This document shows positions 17,618 to 25,626 of a stretch of 64,000 nucleotides of DNA, piece by piece; the first letter of the stretch is position 1, and each line of letters begins with the position of its first letter. Below the pieces are notes generated by a model. The model was not told the origin of the DNA. It saw nothing but the letters and a program-made list of their open reading frames with translations, and made no database searches. The stretch covers positions 744,001 to 808,000 of the forward strand of contig NZ_BMGT01000002.1 of assembly GCF_014640335.1 (NCBI RefSeq). The letters run 5' to 3'. A program made the translations under genes and the position numbers. This stretch comes from Edaphobacter dinghuensis (lineage in GTDB: Bacteria; Acidobacteriota; Terriglobia; Terriglobales; Acidobacteriaceae).

Positions 17618-17637
17618 GAAATATACTCTCTATTGAA
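17618..17637 (-). promoter_or_regulatory. 20-bp rhamnose-regulon box, copy 1 (rhaI)
   Basis: On the plus strand the bases are GAAATATACTCTCTATTGAA. The complement, read toward rhaI, contains TATATT as a possible -10 element. The identical 20 bases occur on the other strand at 20797-20816 between lutA and rhaT. The box ends 38 bases before the rhaI ATG. Perfect identity of 20 bases only at these two loci of one pathway points to a shared promoter/operator. Confidence 0.6.
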
Positions 17638-17681
17638 ACATACAAAGATTGCATCATCCCTGCGTCGTTTGTCAAAAAGAT

Positions 17682-17697
17682 TTTCAAACCTTTGAAA
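17682..17697. promoter_or_regulatory. Palindrome upstream of rhaI
   Basis: TTTCAAA-CC-TTTGAAA is a perfect 7-bp inverted repeat with a two-base centre, 102 bases upstream of the rhaI ATG. It resembles the TTTC...GAAA palindromes near the hybrid regulator and aldolase genes but has a longer spacer, so it may or may not be bound by the same protein. Confidence 0.4.
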
Positions 17698-17901
17698 CTT
17701 GGTAAAAGGTGCCTCTTTGCAAAGAAATATAGGTCGTCATCGACCATAGCGGAACTGGTACGACATCGTAATCGCAGGCGAACCGCAATACCGTCCTTGC
17801 TCCCTGAGCACAGCTAAAGAGGAATCCTCCTATAGTGTGTTCGACCTTGCGGTTACCTCCCTTTCGGGGCTACTGTCTATACCAACTTGTGGACGGACCT
17901 T

Positions 17902-18576
17902 TCACATGATCAGAATCACATCCAGATGTCGTGGTCCATGCACTCCCTTGATGCGTGTCATCTCAATGTCCGCAGTAGCTGAAGGCCCCGAGAAAAAAGT
18001 CGTCGTCAACTCTGAGGTTCCGCTCAGCTTCTCCATCGCCTGCGGCACCGTCTCGACGACATCGGTGGCTTTGACTACGCATAGGTGATAATCCGGCACC
18101 AATGTCACCGCACGTCGTCCTTGCCCGGCAATATTTTGCAGAATCACTGTTCCGGTCACGGCGATCGCTACGGTCGAGCCGGTTATCACTCCGTCAAATG
18201 CATCGAGCGAAGTCGCGCTCATTCCGTCGTCCGTCACAAACTCAAAGCCCTCCGGTAGCCACTCTGCCGTAAGCCCATCCGGAACTACGATCCGGCGCTT
18301 CCCTCGCGTCGTAAGTATCTTCGAAACAGCATCAGCCACATCGTCAGCCCCTACACGGACCACATGCGCGTCATAATCTCGCAATCTGTCTTCGAGCAAC
18401 TCCAGCAGAGCCTCCGTCTCTAATGCAGAAGTTCGCCGATATTCTCGAGTCACATGGCCCCATCCGGACTGCGCCGCAGCCTCAGTCGAAGTGCCACCCT
18501 TAGCCACGCGAATCCTCCGCAAGATCTCAGTACGCGCCGCACTGGATGCATTAGCAACCGTCATCTCAGTTCCCAT
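17902..18576 (-). CDS. lutC: Lactate utilisation protein C (LUD domain)
   Basis: A 224-residue LUD-domain protein, the LutC/LldG/YkgG subunit of the LutABC complex that oxidises L-lactate to pyruvate. Visible segments are ARTEILRRIRVAKGG at the N-terminus, RIVVPDGLTAEWLPEGFEF, DAFDGVITGSTVAIAVTGTVI (the family's nucleotide-like binding region) and LVPDYHLCVV. The ATG at 18576 is preferred because GGAGG precedes it by four bases; it overlaps the end of lutB by 11 bases. A longer open frame upstream is only the shadow of lutB. It is the last gene of lutA-lutB-lutC. Confidence 0.9.
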   Translation of the reverse strand: MGTEMTVANASSAARTEILRRIRVAKGGTSTEAAAQSGWGHVTREYRRTSALETEALLELLEDRLRDYDAHVVRVGADDVADAVSKILTTRGKRRIVVPDGLTAEWLPEGFEFVTDDGMSATSLDAFDGVITGSTVAIAVTGTVILQNIAGQGRRAVTLVPDYHLCVVKATDVVETVPQAMEKLSGTSELTTTFFSGPSATADIEMTRIKGVHGPRHLDVILIM

Positions 18577-20023
18577 TTGTCCTCCGCTTCTCCCACCAGT
18601 CGCGGAAGGTCTCTTTCGGCATCTCCTGCAAGTCACGCACTTGGGTCCAGCCACCAAGCATTCCCGGCAGCCAGCCAATCCAACCCACGCCGCGCCCATC
18701 CTTGCGCACCAGCGGAGTCTCCGCCATGCGCCCCAAGCGCTGAGCCGCCCGAAACCGTCTCTCACTCTTGAAGATCATCGCCATGGCCTTCATGGCTCCA
18801 GCTTCAACATCGAACAGTCCCACAATCCCCGCCGTATTCTGCTTCACCACCTTGTTGCGCAGATGGATCAGCACCTCGGGAATATTGATCTTCACTGGAC
18901 ACACTTCATAGCATGCCCCGCACAGCGAAGACGCATACGGAAGACTCTGCGCATGATGCATCTCCTGCAGCTGCGGCGTCAGAATCGCGCCAATCGGCCC
19001 GGCATACACGCTTCCATAAGCCTGGCCCCCTGTTTGCCGATAGACCGGGCAAACATTCTGGCAAGCTCCGCAGCGAATGCAGTTCAGCGTCTGCCGCCCT
19101 TCCTTGTCTGCCAGAATCTCCGTCCGCGCATTGTCCATCAGCACCACATGAAACGCGCGCGGTCCGTCGCCTTCCTTAACCCCGGTCCAGATCGAGTTAT
19201 AGGGATTCATTCGTTCGCCGGTAGCCGACCGCGGCAGCAACTGCAACACCACCTCAAGGTCTTGAAATCGCGGCAGCACCTTATCGATTCCCGCAATCGT
19301 AATCAGCGTCTCGGGCAGCGTCAGGCACATGCGCCCGTTGCCCTCGCTCTCGACGATGCAAACCCCACCCGTCTCCGCGATCAGGAAGTTCGCGCCGCTT
19401 ACTCCCGTCTTCACCCGTAGAAACTTCTCTCGCAAAAACATACGAGCAGCATCGGCAAGGTCCTGCGGCGACTCACCCAGCTCAGGCAAATTCATCTTCC
19501 GCTGAAAGATCTCTCGAATCTGCTGCCGATTCTTATGCAGCGCTGGGACCACAATATGAGAAGGCTGGTCCTGTCCAAGCTGAATGATCAACTCGGCCAG
19601 ATCGGTCTCATAAGCATGAATTCCCGCTGCCTCTAACGCGTCGTTCAGATGAATCTCTTCCGTGGTCATCGACTTGATCTTGATGACCTCATCCGATCCG
19701 CTTGCCTTCACCAGTCCAGTAACAATCCTCTTCGCCTCTTCGGCATCGCGAGCCCAATGGACCACACCACCAACTCGCGTGCAGTTCTCCTCAAACTGCT
19801 CCAAATAGAAGTCCAGATGCTCCATGGTGTGCTGGCGAATCTGCTTGCCTGCCTCGCGCAGCTGTTGCCAGTCCGGCATCTCGCCAACCACGCGTCCGCG
19901 CTTAGTCTGAATCACATTCGTTGCATGACGAACGTTCTTCCGCATCTGAGTATCACCAAGTGCAGCCTTCGCTGCCATCGGAAACACAGGCGACGTCTTC
20001 GGATCTAAAGCCACTCCACTCAT
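18566..20023 (-). CDS. lutB: Lactate utilisation protein B (iron-sulfur/LUD protein)
   Basis: LutB/LldF subunit of the L-lactate oxidising complex, 485 residues. The N-terminal two thirds are a LUD domain (VIKIKSMTTEEIHLNDALE, GVSGANFLIAETGGVCIVES). The C-terminal third is a ferredoxin-like region with two 4Fe-4S motifs, CIRCGACQNVCP and CGACYEVCP. Electrons from lactate are expected to pass through these clusters toward the respiratory chain. The start overlaps the lutA stop by four bases (ATGA) and its stop lies within the start region of lutC, so the three genes are translationally coupled. Confidence 0.94.
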   Translation of the reverse strand: MSGVALDPKTSPVFPMAAKAALGDTQMRKNVRHATNVIQTKRGRVVGEMPDWQQLREAGKQIRQHTMEHLDFYLEQFEENCTRVGGVVHWARDAEEAKRIVTGLVKASGSDEVIKIKSMTTEEIHLNDALEAAGIHAYETDLAELIIQLGQDQPSHIVVPALHKNRQQIREIFQRKMNLPELGESPQDLADAARMFLREKFLRVKTGVSGANFLIAETGGVCIVESEGNGRMCLTLPETLITIAGIDKVLPRFQDLEVVLQLLPRSATGERMNPYNSIWTGVKEGDGPRAFHVVLMDNARTEILADKEGRQTLNCIRCGACQNVCPVYRQTGGQAYGSVYAGPIGAILTPQLQEMHHAQSLPYASSLCGACYEVCPVKINIPEVLIHLRNKVVKQNTAGIVGLFDVEAGAMKAMAMIFKSERRFRAAQRLGRMAETPLVRKDGRGVGWIGWLPGMLGGWTQVRDLQEMPKETFRDWWEKRRTNGN

Positions 20024-20760
20024 CGCGCAGCTCCCTCATCCCCAGCCAGGATCTCCGCCAAATGCACAGTCTTCACCCCAGTCCGCTGTCGATGCAATGC
20101 GCCCTGAATATGCATCAGACAGCTATTATCACAAGCCGTACAAGCCTCAGCCTTTGTGTTCAGAATTGCCGTCGTCTTCTCCGAAAGCATCGCACTCGAA
20201 ACATCGGCATTCTTCACCGCAAATGTTCCACCAAAGCCACAGCACTGCTCCAAGCCCTCCAGCGGAACCAGATCGATCCCCCGCACCGCCTTCAGCAACC
20301 GTAGAGGCCCATCGCCCAATTCAAGATTCCGTAGTCCATGACAACTAGCGTGATACGTCACCCGATGCGGGTAGTAGGCTCCCACATCCTCCAGCCCCAG
20401 TCCCCGCGTCAGAAACTCCGAGAACTCATATACCCGAGGCAGCAGCGCATCCACATCTGCAATCAGCTTCGCGTCGCCGATCTCCGCAGCCATCTTTGGA
20501 TAGTGGTCCTTCATCATCGCCACACAGCTTGAAGACGGCACCACCACCGCCTCAGCCTCGCGAAACTGGTCGACAAATCGTTGCACCAGCGGCATAGCTT
20601 CTGACTGATAGCCAGTGTTATAGTGCATCTGCCCGCAGCAGGTCTGCCCAGCAGGAAACTCAACTGTATGTCCCAGCCGTTCCAGCACCTTCACCACAGA
20701 CTTACCCGTCTCAGGAAATAGCGTGTCGTTGTAGCACGTAATGAATAGTGAAACTCGCAG
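20020..20760 (-). CDS. lutA: Lactate utilisation protein A (CCG-domain iron-sulfur protein), probable CTG start
   Basis: LutA/LldE subunit with two cysteine-rich CCG domains: AGQTCCGQMHYNTGY and QCCGFGGTFAVK, plus the Cys of VPSSSCVAMM and ASCHGL. No ATG or GTG fits. A CTG at 20760-20758 lies exactly six bases after a perfect GGAGGT (20772-20767) and would give MRVSLFITCYNDTLFP, which is how LutA proteins normally begin, and 246 residues, the normal length. The only longer option is a TTG at 20826 that adds 22 residues without family-like sequence and would run through the shared 20-bp box. I therefore favour the rare CTG start. Confidence 0.88.
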   Translation of the reverse strand: MRVSLFITCYNDTLFPETGKSVVKVLERLGHTVEFPAGQTCCGQMHYNTGYQSEAMPLVQRFVDQFREAEAVVVPSSSCVAMMKDHYPKMAAEIGDAKLIADVDALLPRVYEFSEFLTRGLGLEDVGAYYPHRVTYHASCHGLRNLELGDGPLRLLKAVRGIDLVPLEGLEQCCGFGGTFAVKNADVSSAMLSEKTTAILNTKAEACTACDNSCLMHIQGALHRQRTGVKTVHLAEILAGDEGAAR

Positions 20761-20796
20761 AGCCAAACCTCCAGCCGTACAGGCCAGCGCATTAAA

Positions 20797-20816
20797 TTCA
20801 ATAGAGAGTATATTTC
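20797..20816 (+). promoter_or_regulatory. 20-bp rhamnose-regulon box, copy 2 (between lutA and rhaT)
   Basis: TTCAATAGAGAGTATATTTC on the plus strand is the exact reverse complement of the box at 17618-17637. It has the same orientation relative to rhaT as copy 1 has to rhaI, with TATATT at 20809-20814 as a possible -10 element. It also lies 37 bases in front of the proposed lutA start, so it could control both divergent transcripts. Confidence 0.6.
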
Positions 20817-20893
20817 CCCAACGCAAATCCCGTCAGGTAGGATAGTACCCGGCACAGCACAATCACTATCATTGCACCATCAACGAGGCCTGC

Positions 20894-22087
20894 GTGGGAA
20901 CCAATCCGTTTATCGGCGTCATTTATCACTGGATCGGCGGCTTCGCCTCCGCCACTAACTTCATCCCCTTCCGCGCTATCAAGCGCTGGTCGTGGGAGAT
21001 CTACTGGCTCATCCAGGGCTTCGCCGCCTGGATCATCGCTCCCGTAGTGCTCGCCTACATCTTCGTGCCTAACCTCTTCGGCATCCTGCACACGGCCTAC
21101 GCCACCCATCCCTCTGACTGCCTCTACGCCTTCCTCTTCGGCGCGCTCTGGGGAATCGGCGGCCTGACCTTCGGCCTCGCTATCCGCTATCTCGGCATCG
21201 CCCTCGGTTACGCCATCGCGCTCGGTCTCTGCACCGCCTTCGGTACGCTGATCCCGCCCATTTACACCGGCCAGATCACCACCATCATGCACGAGACCTC
21301 CGGCCAGATCATCCTCCTCGGAGTCGCCATCTGCATCATCGCTGTCGCCGTCAACGGAGCTGCAGGCTGGTCAAAAGAGCAGGAAACCACCCCCGAAGAG
21401 AAGGCCGAAGCCGGTGAATCCGATTTTTCCTTCGCCAAGGGCATCGCCGTCGCCATCTTTGCCGGAATCATGAGCAGCTTCTTCGCTTTTGGCCTCGCCG
21501 CTGGCAAGCCCATCGGCGACATCGCTAAAACTCAGCTTCTCGCCAACCACCGTCTCGACCTCTGGCAGAACCTTCCCATCCTTATCGTCGTTCTCTGGGG
21601 AGGATTCCTCACCAACTTCATCTGGTCTGCCATCCTCATCATTAAAAACAGTTCCATCAAACAGTTCGTCGGCGCTCCCGGCAACAATCCCATGCGCGCC
21701 TCGCACGCCTCCGGCGACACGCTGGTCAACTTCGACCCCCTGGACGCCTCCACCTACGACCGCCTCGCCCCCAAAACTCTCGTCGCCAACTACATCTTCG
21801 CTGCCATGGCCGGAGTCATCTGGTACTTCCAGTTCTTCTTCTACTCCATGGGCCAGACCAAGATGGGCAAGTACGACTTCTCCAGTTGGACCCTGCACAT
21901 GGCCTCGATCATCATCTTCGCCACCCTGTGGGGCCTCGCACTCAAAGAATGGCGCGGCACCAGCACCCGAACCAAGTGGCTGGTCGCCACTGGCCTCTTC
22001 CTTCTCGTAGGCTCGACAGTAGTTGTAGGCTACGGCAACTACCTCAAAGCTACACAGGACGCCGTAACGGCCGTACTACTTCATTAA
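20894..22087 (+). CDS. rhaT: L-rhamnose/proton symporter
   Basis: Inner-membrane importer of L-rhamnose, 397 residues with about ten hydrophobic helices. Similarity to RhaT is clear along the N-terminal half: GVIYHWIGGFASATNFIPF, RWSWEIYWLIQGF, FLFGALWGIGGLTFGLAIRYLG and AIALGLCTAFGTLIPPI are the counterparts of the E. coli WSWE, FLFGAMWGIG and MRYLG segments. The start is GTG at 20894 with GAGG five bases upstream. It diverges from lutA, with the 20-bp box between them. A strong terminator follows at 22107-22150. Confidence 0.95.
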   Translation: MGTNPFIGVIYHWIGGFASATNFIPFRAIKRWSWEIYWLIQGFAAWIIAPVVLAYIFVPNLFGILHTAYATHPSDCLYAFLFGALWGIGGLTFGLAIRYLGIALGYAIALGLCTAFGTLIPPIYTGQITTIMHETSGQIILLGVAICIIAVAVNGAAGWSKEQETTPEEKAEAGESDFSFAKGIAVAIFAGIMSSFFAFGLAAGKPIGDIAKTQLLANHRLDLWQNLPILIVVLWGGFLTNFIWSAILIIKNSSIKQFVGAPGNNPMRASHASGDTLVNFDPLDASTYDRLAPKTLVANYIFAAMAGVIWYFQFFFYSMGQTKMGKYDFSSWTLHMASIIIFATLWGLALKEWRGTSTRTKWLVATGLFLLVGSTVVVGYGNYLKATQDAVTAVLLH

Positions 22088-22106
22088 GAACCCTCCATTT
22101 AGTACA

Positions 22107-22150
22107 CAACGCGTCCCCCTTTGCGATGAACTGCAAAGGGGGGACGCGTT
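22107..22150 (+). terminator. Terminator after rhaT
   Basis: AACGCGTCCCCCTTTGC (22107-22123) pairs with GCAAAGGGGGGACGCGTT (22132-22149) through 16-17 base pairs with one extra G, around an 8-base loop. It is a very stable hairpin 20 bases past the rhaT stop. There is only a short T-run. Confidence 0.8.
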
Positions 22151-22202
22151 TGCTGAAGCTATCATCAGAAACCCATCCGTGATACCGTCGCAAAAAGCAG
22201 CC

Positions 22203-22982
22203 ATGTCCAACTGGAAAGCCATCCTGAGCTACGACGGCACCCCCTACCACGGCTGGCAGATCCAGCCCAATCTGCCTACGATCCAGGGAACCCTCGCACA
22301 GGTAATTCACCACATCACTGGAGAATCTACCCTGCCTCAGGGGTCAGGCCGCACCGATGCCGGAGTTCATGCCCTCGCGCAGGTCGCCTCCTTCTCGCTC
22401 GAATCTCCTATCCCTCCTGCCAATCTTCACCGCGCTCTTAATCGAGCACTGCCGCCCAGCATTCGCATCCTCTCCGTCGAGCACGCACCAACCGGCTTTC
22501 ACGCTCGACACAGCGCCGTCGGCAAAACCTACGAGTACCACATCCATCCAACCGGTACCATCTGCTCGCCGATGCTCGCGCCATACGTCTGGCCTTGTCC
22601 TTTCCCTCTCGATCTGCAAAAACTTCAACAAGCCGCAACTCACATTCTGGGAAGTCACGATTTCACCTCATTTGCTGCCACTGATCCAGACCTGACGACC
22701 CGCACCGCTGAGCCAATAGGCGAGCAGCCCCAACATGCGACCGCTATTCGCACTATCCGCCACTCCTACTGGCGCGAACAAGAAGGCATCCTCATCTATC
22801 GCGTCACCGGAACTGGATTTCTGCACCATATGGTCCGCAACCTTGTGGGCACTTTTGTTGAAGCCGGTATGGGACGCATCTCGCCTCATGCAATTCCGGA
22901 GATTCTCGCCAGGTGTAACCGCTCGGCCGCCGGCCCCACCGCACCTTCCAGCGGTCTCTTCCTTGTAGAAGTGGAATACTAG
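22203..22982 (+). CDS. truA: tRNA pseudouridine(38-40) synthase
   Basis: Isomerises uridines 38-40 in the anticodon arm of tRNAs. It has 259 residues, normal for TruA. The N-terminus WKAILSYDGTPYHGWQIQ is the family opening. GSGRTDAGVHALAQVASF near residues 46-63 carries the catalytic Asp. LHHMVRNLVGT (written FLHHMVRNLVGTF in the protein) is the conserved C-terminal motif. ATG 22203 is preferred to GTG 22179. It stands alone between rhaT and a peptidase gene. Confidence 0.95.
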   Translation: MSNWKAILSYDGTPYHGWQIQPNLPTIQGTLAQVIHHITGESTLPQGSGRTDAGVHALAQVASFSLESPIPPANLHRALNRALPPSIRILSVEHAPTGFHARHSAVGKTYEYHIHPTGTICSPMLAPYVWPCPFPLDLQKLQQAATHILGSHDFTSFAATDPDLTTRTAEPIGEQPQHATAIRTIRHSYWREQEGILIYRVTGTGFLHHMVRNLVGTFVEAGMGRISPHAIPEILARCNRSAAGPTAPSSGLFLVEVEY

Positions 22983-23013
22983 GTAAGTTTTAAAATTTGT
23001 CTGTAGAACACGA

Positions 23014-24255
23014 ATGTCCGCCACAGCCCAACATCGCATCACCCGCCTGGCAACTCTCACGGCGGTCCACCGAGCCTTCCACTGGCTGCATCTTCACCAA
23101 CCTCAACTCCGTCAATGGCAGTTGGAGATGGTCCGCATCCCCGCGCCGTCTTTCTCTGAATCTGCACGGGCAGCCTGGTTCCTCGAGCGTTTCCACGACC
23201 TGGGTCTTACCACCATTCACCTCGACAAAGAGGGCAACGCACTTGCTGAACTGGCCTCTGTACGACCATCCTCCAACACTCGCTGCATACTCCTCTCTGC
23301 CCACCTCGACACCGTCTTCCCCGCAGGAACACTTTGCGAGCCTCGTCAGTTCGACAACAGTCCGCGTATCTACGCTCCCGGCATCTGCGACAACGCCGCC
23401 GGGCTCACTGCTCTGCTCGGCATCGCCGCTGCCCTGCGTTACGCTCACATTACTCCACCCATTCCCATCCTCTTCGCGGCTAACGTCGGCGAAGAAGGCG
23501 AAGGCGATCTTCGCGGCATGCGCTATCTCTTCGAGCAAGGGTCTTACCGCAACCGCATCGCGGCTGCCCTGGCACTCGAAGGCGGCGGCACCAACACCAC
23601 CGTCACTCGCGCACTGGGCAGTACCCGACTCAGCATCACTGTCAACGGTCCCGGCGGTCACTCCTGGGCCGACGCCGGAGCACCTAACCCCATCCTCATC
23701 CTCAGCCGCATCCTCACAGCTATCGCGGAGATCGATCTTTCAACCGAGCCATTGACTACCCTTAACGCAGGTCACATCTCCGGCGGAACCTCCATCAACT
23801 CCATCCCAGAGTCCGCCACCGTCCTGCTCGATCTGCGCTCCACCGATCCTGGCTATTTACGCGCGGCCGAAGCTGACATCCGCAAAATCTGCGACGACTT
23901 CTTGCCCGCATTGCCTCCGCAACGCTCCACGTCACCGGCAACAAATATCACGATTCGTAACATAGGCAATCGGCCAGCCGCAGCCCTGCCCGACGACTCT
24001 CCTTTGCTCGAAAGCCTCCGAGCAGTAGATCGTCACCTCACCCTCCGCACCGAGCAGCGACTAGGCTCGACCGACGCTAACATTCCGCTTTCACTAGGCA
24101 TTCCTGCCATGGCCATCGGCACAGGCGGCAGCGGAGGAGGCATCCACACCTTGCAGGAGTGGTACGACCCAACCGGTCGTGAAACCGCATTGCGCCGCAT
24201 CCTCCTCACGCTGCTCGACATCACTCATGCCATCGCAGAAGACCAAGTCATCTAA
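23014..24255 (+). CDS. M20-family metallopeptidase / deacylase
   Basis: A 413-residue zinc-dependent M20/M25/M40 hydrolase. Metal ligands are visible in LLSAHLDTVFPAG (His and the catalytic Asp), GICDNAAGLTALLG (bridging Asp), NVGEEGEGDLRGM (general base Glu and metal Glu) and ALEGGG. The dimerisation insert begins near SITVNGPGGHSWADAGAPNP, and a C-terminal GGSGGGIHTLQEWYD contains the last His ligand region. It is probably a cytoplasmic di/tripeptidase or amide hydrolase; no signal peptide is seen. Its stop overlaps the convergent TolC-like gene by four bases. Confidence 0.88.
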   Translation: MSATAQHRITRLATLTAVHRAFHWLHLHQPQLRQWQLEMVRIPAPSFSESARAAWFLERFHDLGLTTIHLDKEGNALAELASVRPSSNTRCILLSAHLDTVFPAGTLCEPRQFDNSPRIYAPGICDNAAGLTALLGIAAALRYAHITPPIPILFAANVGEEGEGDLRGMRYLFEQGSYRNRIAAALALEGGGTNTTVTRALGSTRLSITVNGPGGHSWADAGAPNPILILSRILTAIAEIDLSTEPLTTLNAGHISGGTSINSIPESATVLLDLRSTDPGYLRAAEADIRKICDDFLPALPPQRSTSPATNITIRNIGNRPAAALPDDSPLLESLRAVDRHLTLRTEQRLGSTDANIPLSLGIPAMAIGTGGSGGGIHTLQEWYDPTGRETALRRILLTLLDITHAIAEDQVI

Positions 24256-25625
24256 GGTTGAGTCCCTGTCTGAAAACGCAGGTTCGATAAGGCAAAGCCA
24301 TATTGTGACCGCGCATTCGCATTGCTGATAGCCGCCTGCGTCTGCTGTAACTGGGCCTGGCTAAGCTCCACGATTGAGCTCAGTCCAAGTTGATATCGTG
24401 TCTGGGCCAGATTCAGCGCAAGATTAGCCTGCCGCAACAGCTCCCCGGTCACCGTCACGCGCTGCAACGCAGTATTGGCGTTCAGCCATGCAGTTCGAAC
24501 GTCACGAACCACCTGATCGCGTAGATCGTGTGTTCGCTCTGCCGCAGCCTTCGCCTCGTAAGAAGCTTGAGAAGCCTCTGCCGAGTATCGGAAGCCATTG
24601 AAAATAGGAATGCTCATATTGACGCCAACAGCGCCATACCAATCGGTAGGAAAGTACTGACTTGAACCGACAGGCGTCTTCCCTACCGTTCCCAGTGCGT
24701 TGATCGTAGGCAACAACTGCTCATGTTGCGCGCGACTGTACTTTCGCGCTGCCTGTTCGTTCCATTGTAAGGACTGAAGATCAGGCCTGTTCTGAATCGC
24801 CGCTGCAAGCAACGTCCCAACATCCGGCGGCAAAGCAGCCAGAGGGTCTGTCCCCGCTACCAGCGTGTAGTTCGTAGGATGGTCATAGCCCAGCACCGCA
24901 TCCAGCGAAGCCTTCGCCGCATCGAAGTTATTCTGCGCGTCCAGCTGCAACAGTTTCGCCTGTGATAAGTTCACCTGAGCAAAGCTGAGATCGAGATCTG
25001 ACTTCAACTTCGCAGAGGTCAGCGCGCTCACCTGATCTACCAGCGTCTGCCGCGCCGAGACAGTCTGTTCCGCCACCTTCAACGTAGCTTGCGCCTCAAT
25101 GGTCTGATAAAACACCTCGTCTGTCGCAAGAACAATATCCTCGCGACTGGCTTCGGCATCTGCTAATCGAGCTTTCTCGTTCAGCTTCGCAGAATCCACC
25201 AGATTCTGTGTATGACCAAAATCTGTAATCAGCTGACTTACCTGAACCCCCATTCCTGCATGTTGCAATAACCTTGAGGCGGTAAGGCCTCCCGCGGAGA
25301 TGCGACTCGCCTCCTCCGCTTGAACCGCGGTCAGATTGCCATTAAGGTCTGGTAGCTCGCTAGAACGAGTCTCGCGCACAACCTGATGCTGCACCTTGGC
25401 AAGCAACTGGCCGATATGAATGCGAGGATTATTCGCCAATGCAATCGTCTCAGCCTGTTGACGTGTAAGCAAAACGGGCGCATCCGAAGTCGAAGCTGAC
25501 TGCGCGACTGCAAGCACAGCGCGACTGGCTGATGGCGCATTCGGCAACCGAAGAGATGACTGTTGGCCCCACGAAACACAAGGAGTAAGCAACAGCAAAG
25601 TAAAAGTACGTAGCTTCAGAATCAT
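24252..25625 (-). CDS. TolC-family outer-membrane efflux protein
   Basis: A 457-residue outer-membrane channel of an RND efflux system. A signal peptide (about residues 1-20, ending SWGQQ) precedes the repeated coiled-coil hairpin domains typical of TolC. These are visible as ARKYSRAQHEQLLPTINALG and AQTRYQLGLSSIVELSQAQL (the second repeat's conserved segment). It is the third gene of a minus-strand operon: adaptor, pump, channel; one base separates it from the pump gene's stop. All three envelope components are therefore encoded together. Confidence 0.92.
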   Translation of the reverse strand: MILKLRTFTLLLLTPCVSWGQQSSLRLPNAPSASRAVLAVAQSASTSDAPVLLTRQQAETIALANNPRIHIGQLLAKVQHQVVRETRSSELPDLNGNLTAVQAEEASRISAGGLTASRLLQHAGMGVQVSQLITDFGHTQNLVDSAKLNEKARLADAEASREDIVLATDEVFYQTIEAQATLKVAEQTVSARQTLVDQVSALTSAKLKSDLDLSFAQVNLSQAKLLQLDAQNNFDAAKASLDAVLGYDHPTNYTLVAGTDPLAALPPDVGTLLAAAIQNRPDLQSLQWNEQAARKYSRAQHEQLLPTINALGTVGKTPVGSSQYFPTDWYGAVGVNMSIPIFNGFRYSAEASQASYEAKAAAERTHDLRDQVVRDVRTAWLNANTALQRVTVTGELLRQANLALNLAQTRYQLGLSSIVELSQAQLQQTQAAISNANARSQYGFALSNLRFQTGTQP

Positions 25626-25626
25626 G

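Larger units (their letters stand above)
17584..17901. other. Intergenic region upstream of rhaI, downstream of lutC
   Basis: There is no coding sequence I can support here. It holds the rhaI leader with the 20-bp shared box and the TTTCAAA/TTTGAAA palindrome, both listed separately. The lutC-proximal half (17700-17900) shows no convincing terminator hairpin. Confidence 0.6.

Noticed and set aside
18577..18765. 63-residue N-terminal extension of lutC
   Set aside because: It is Trp/Arg/Cys-rich, overlaps lutB out of frame, and a good ribosome binding site marks ATG 18576.
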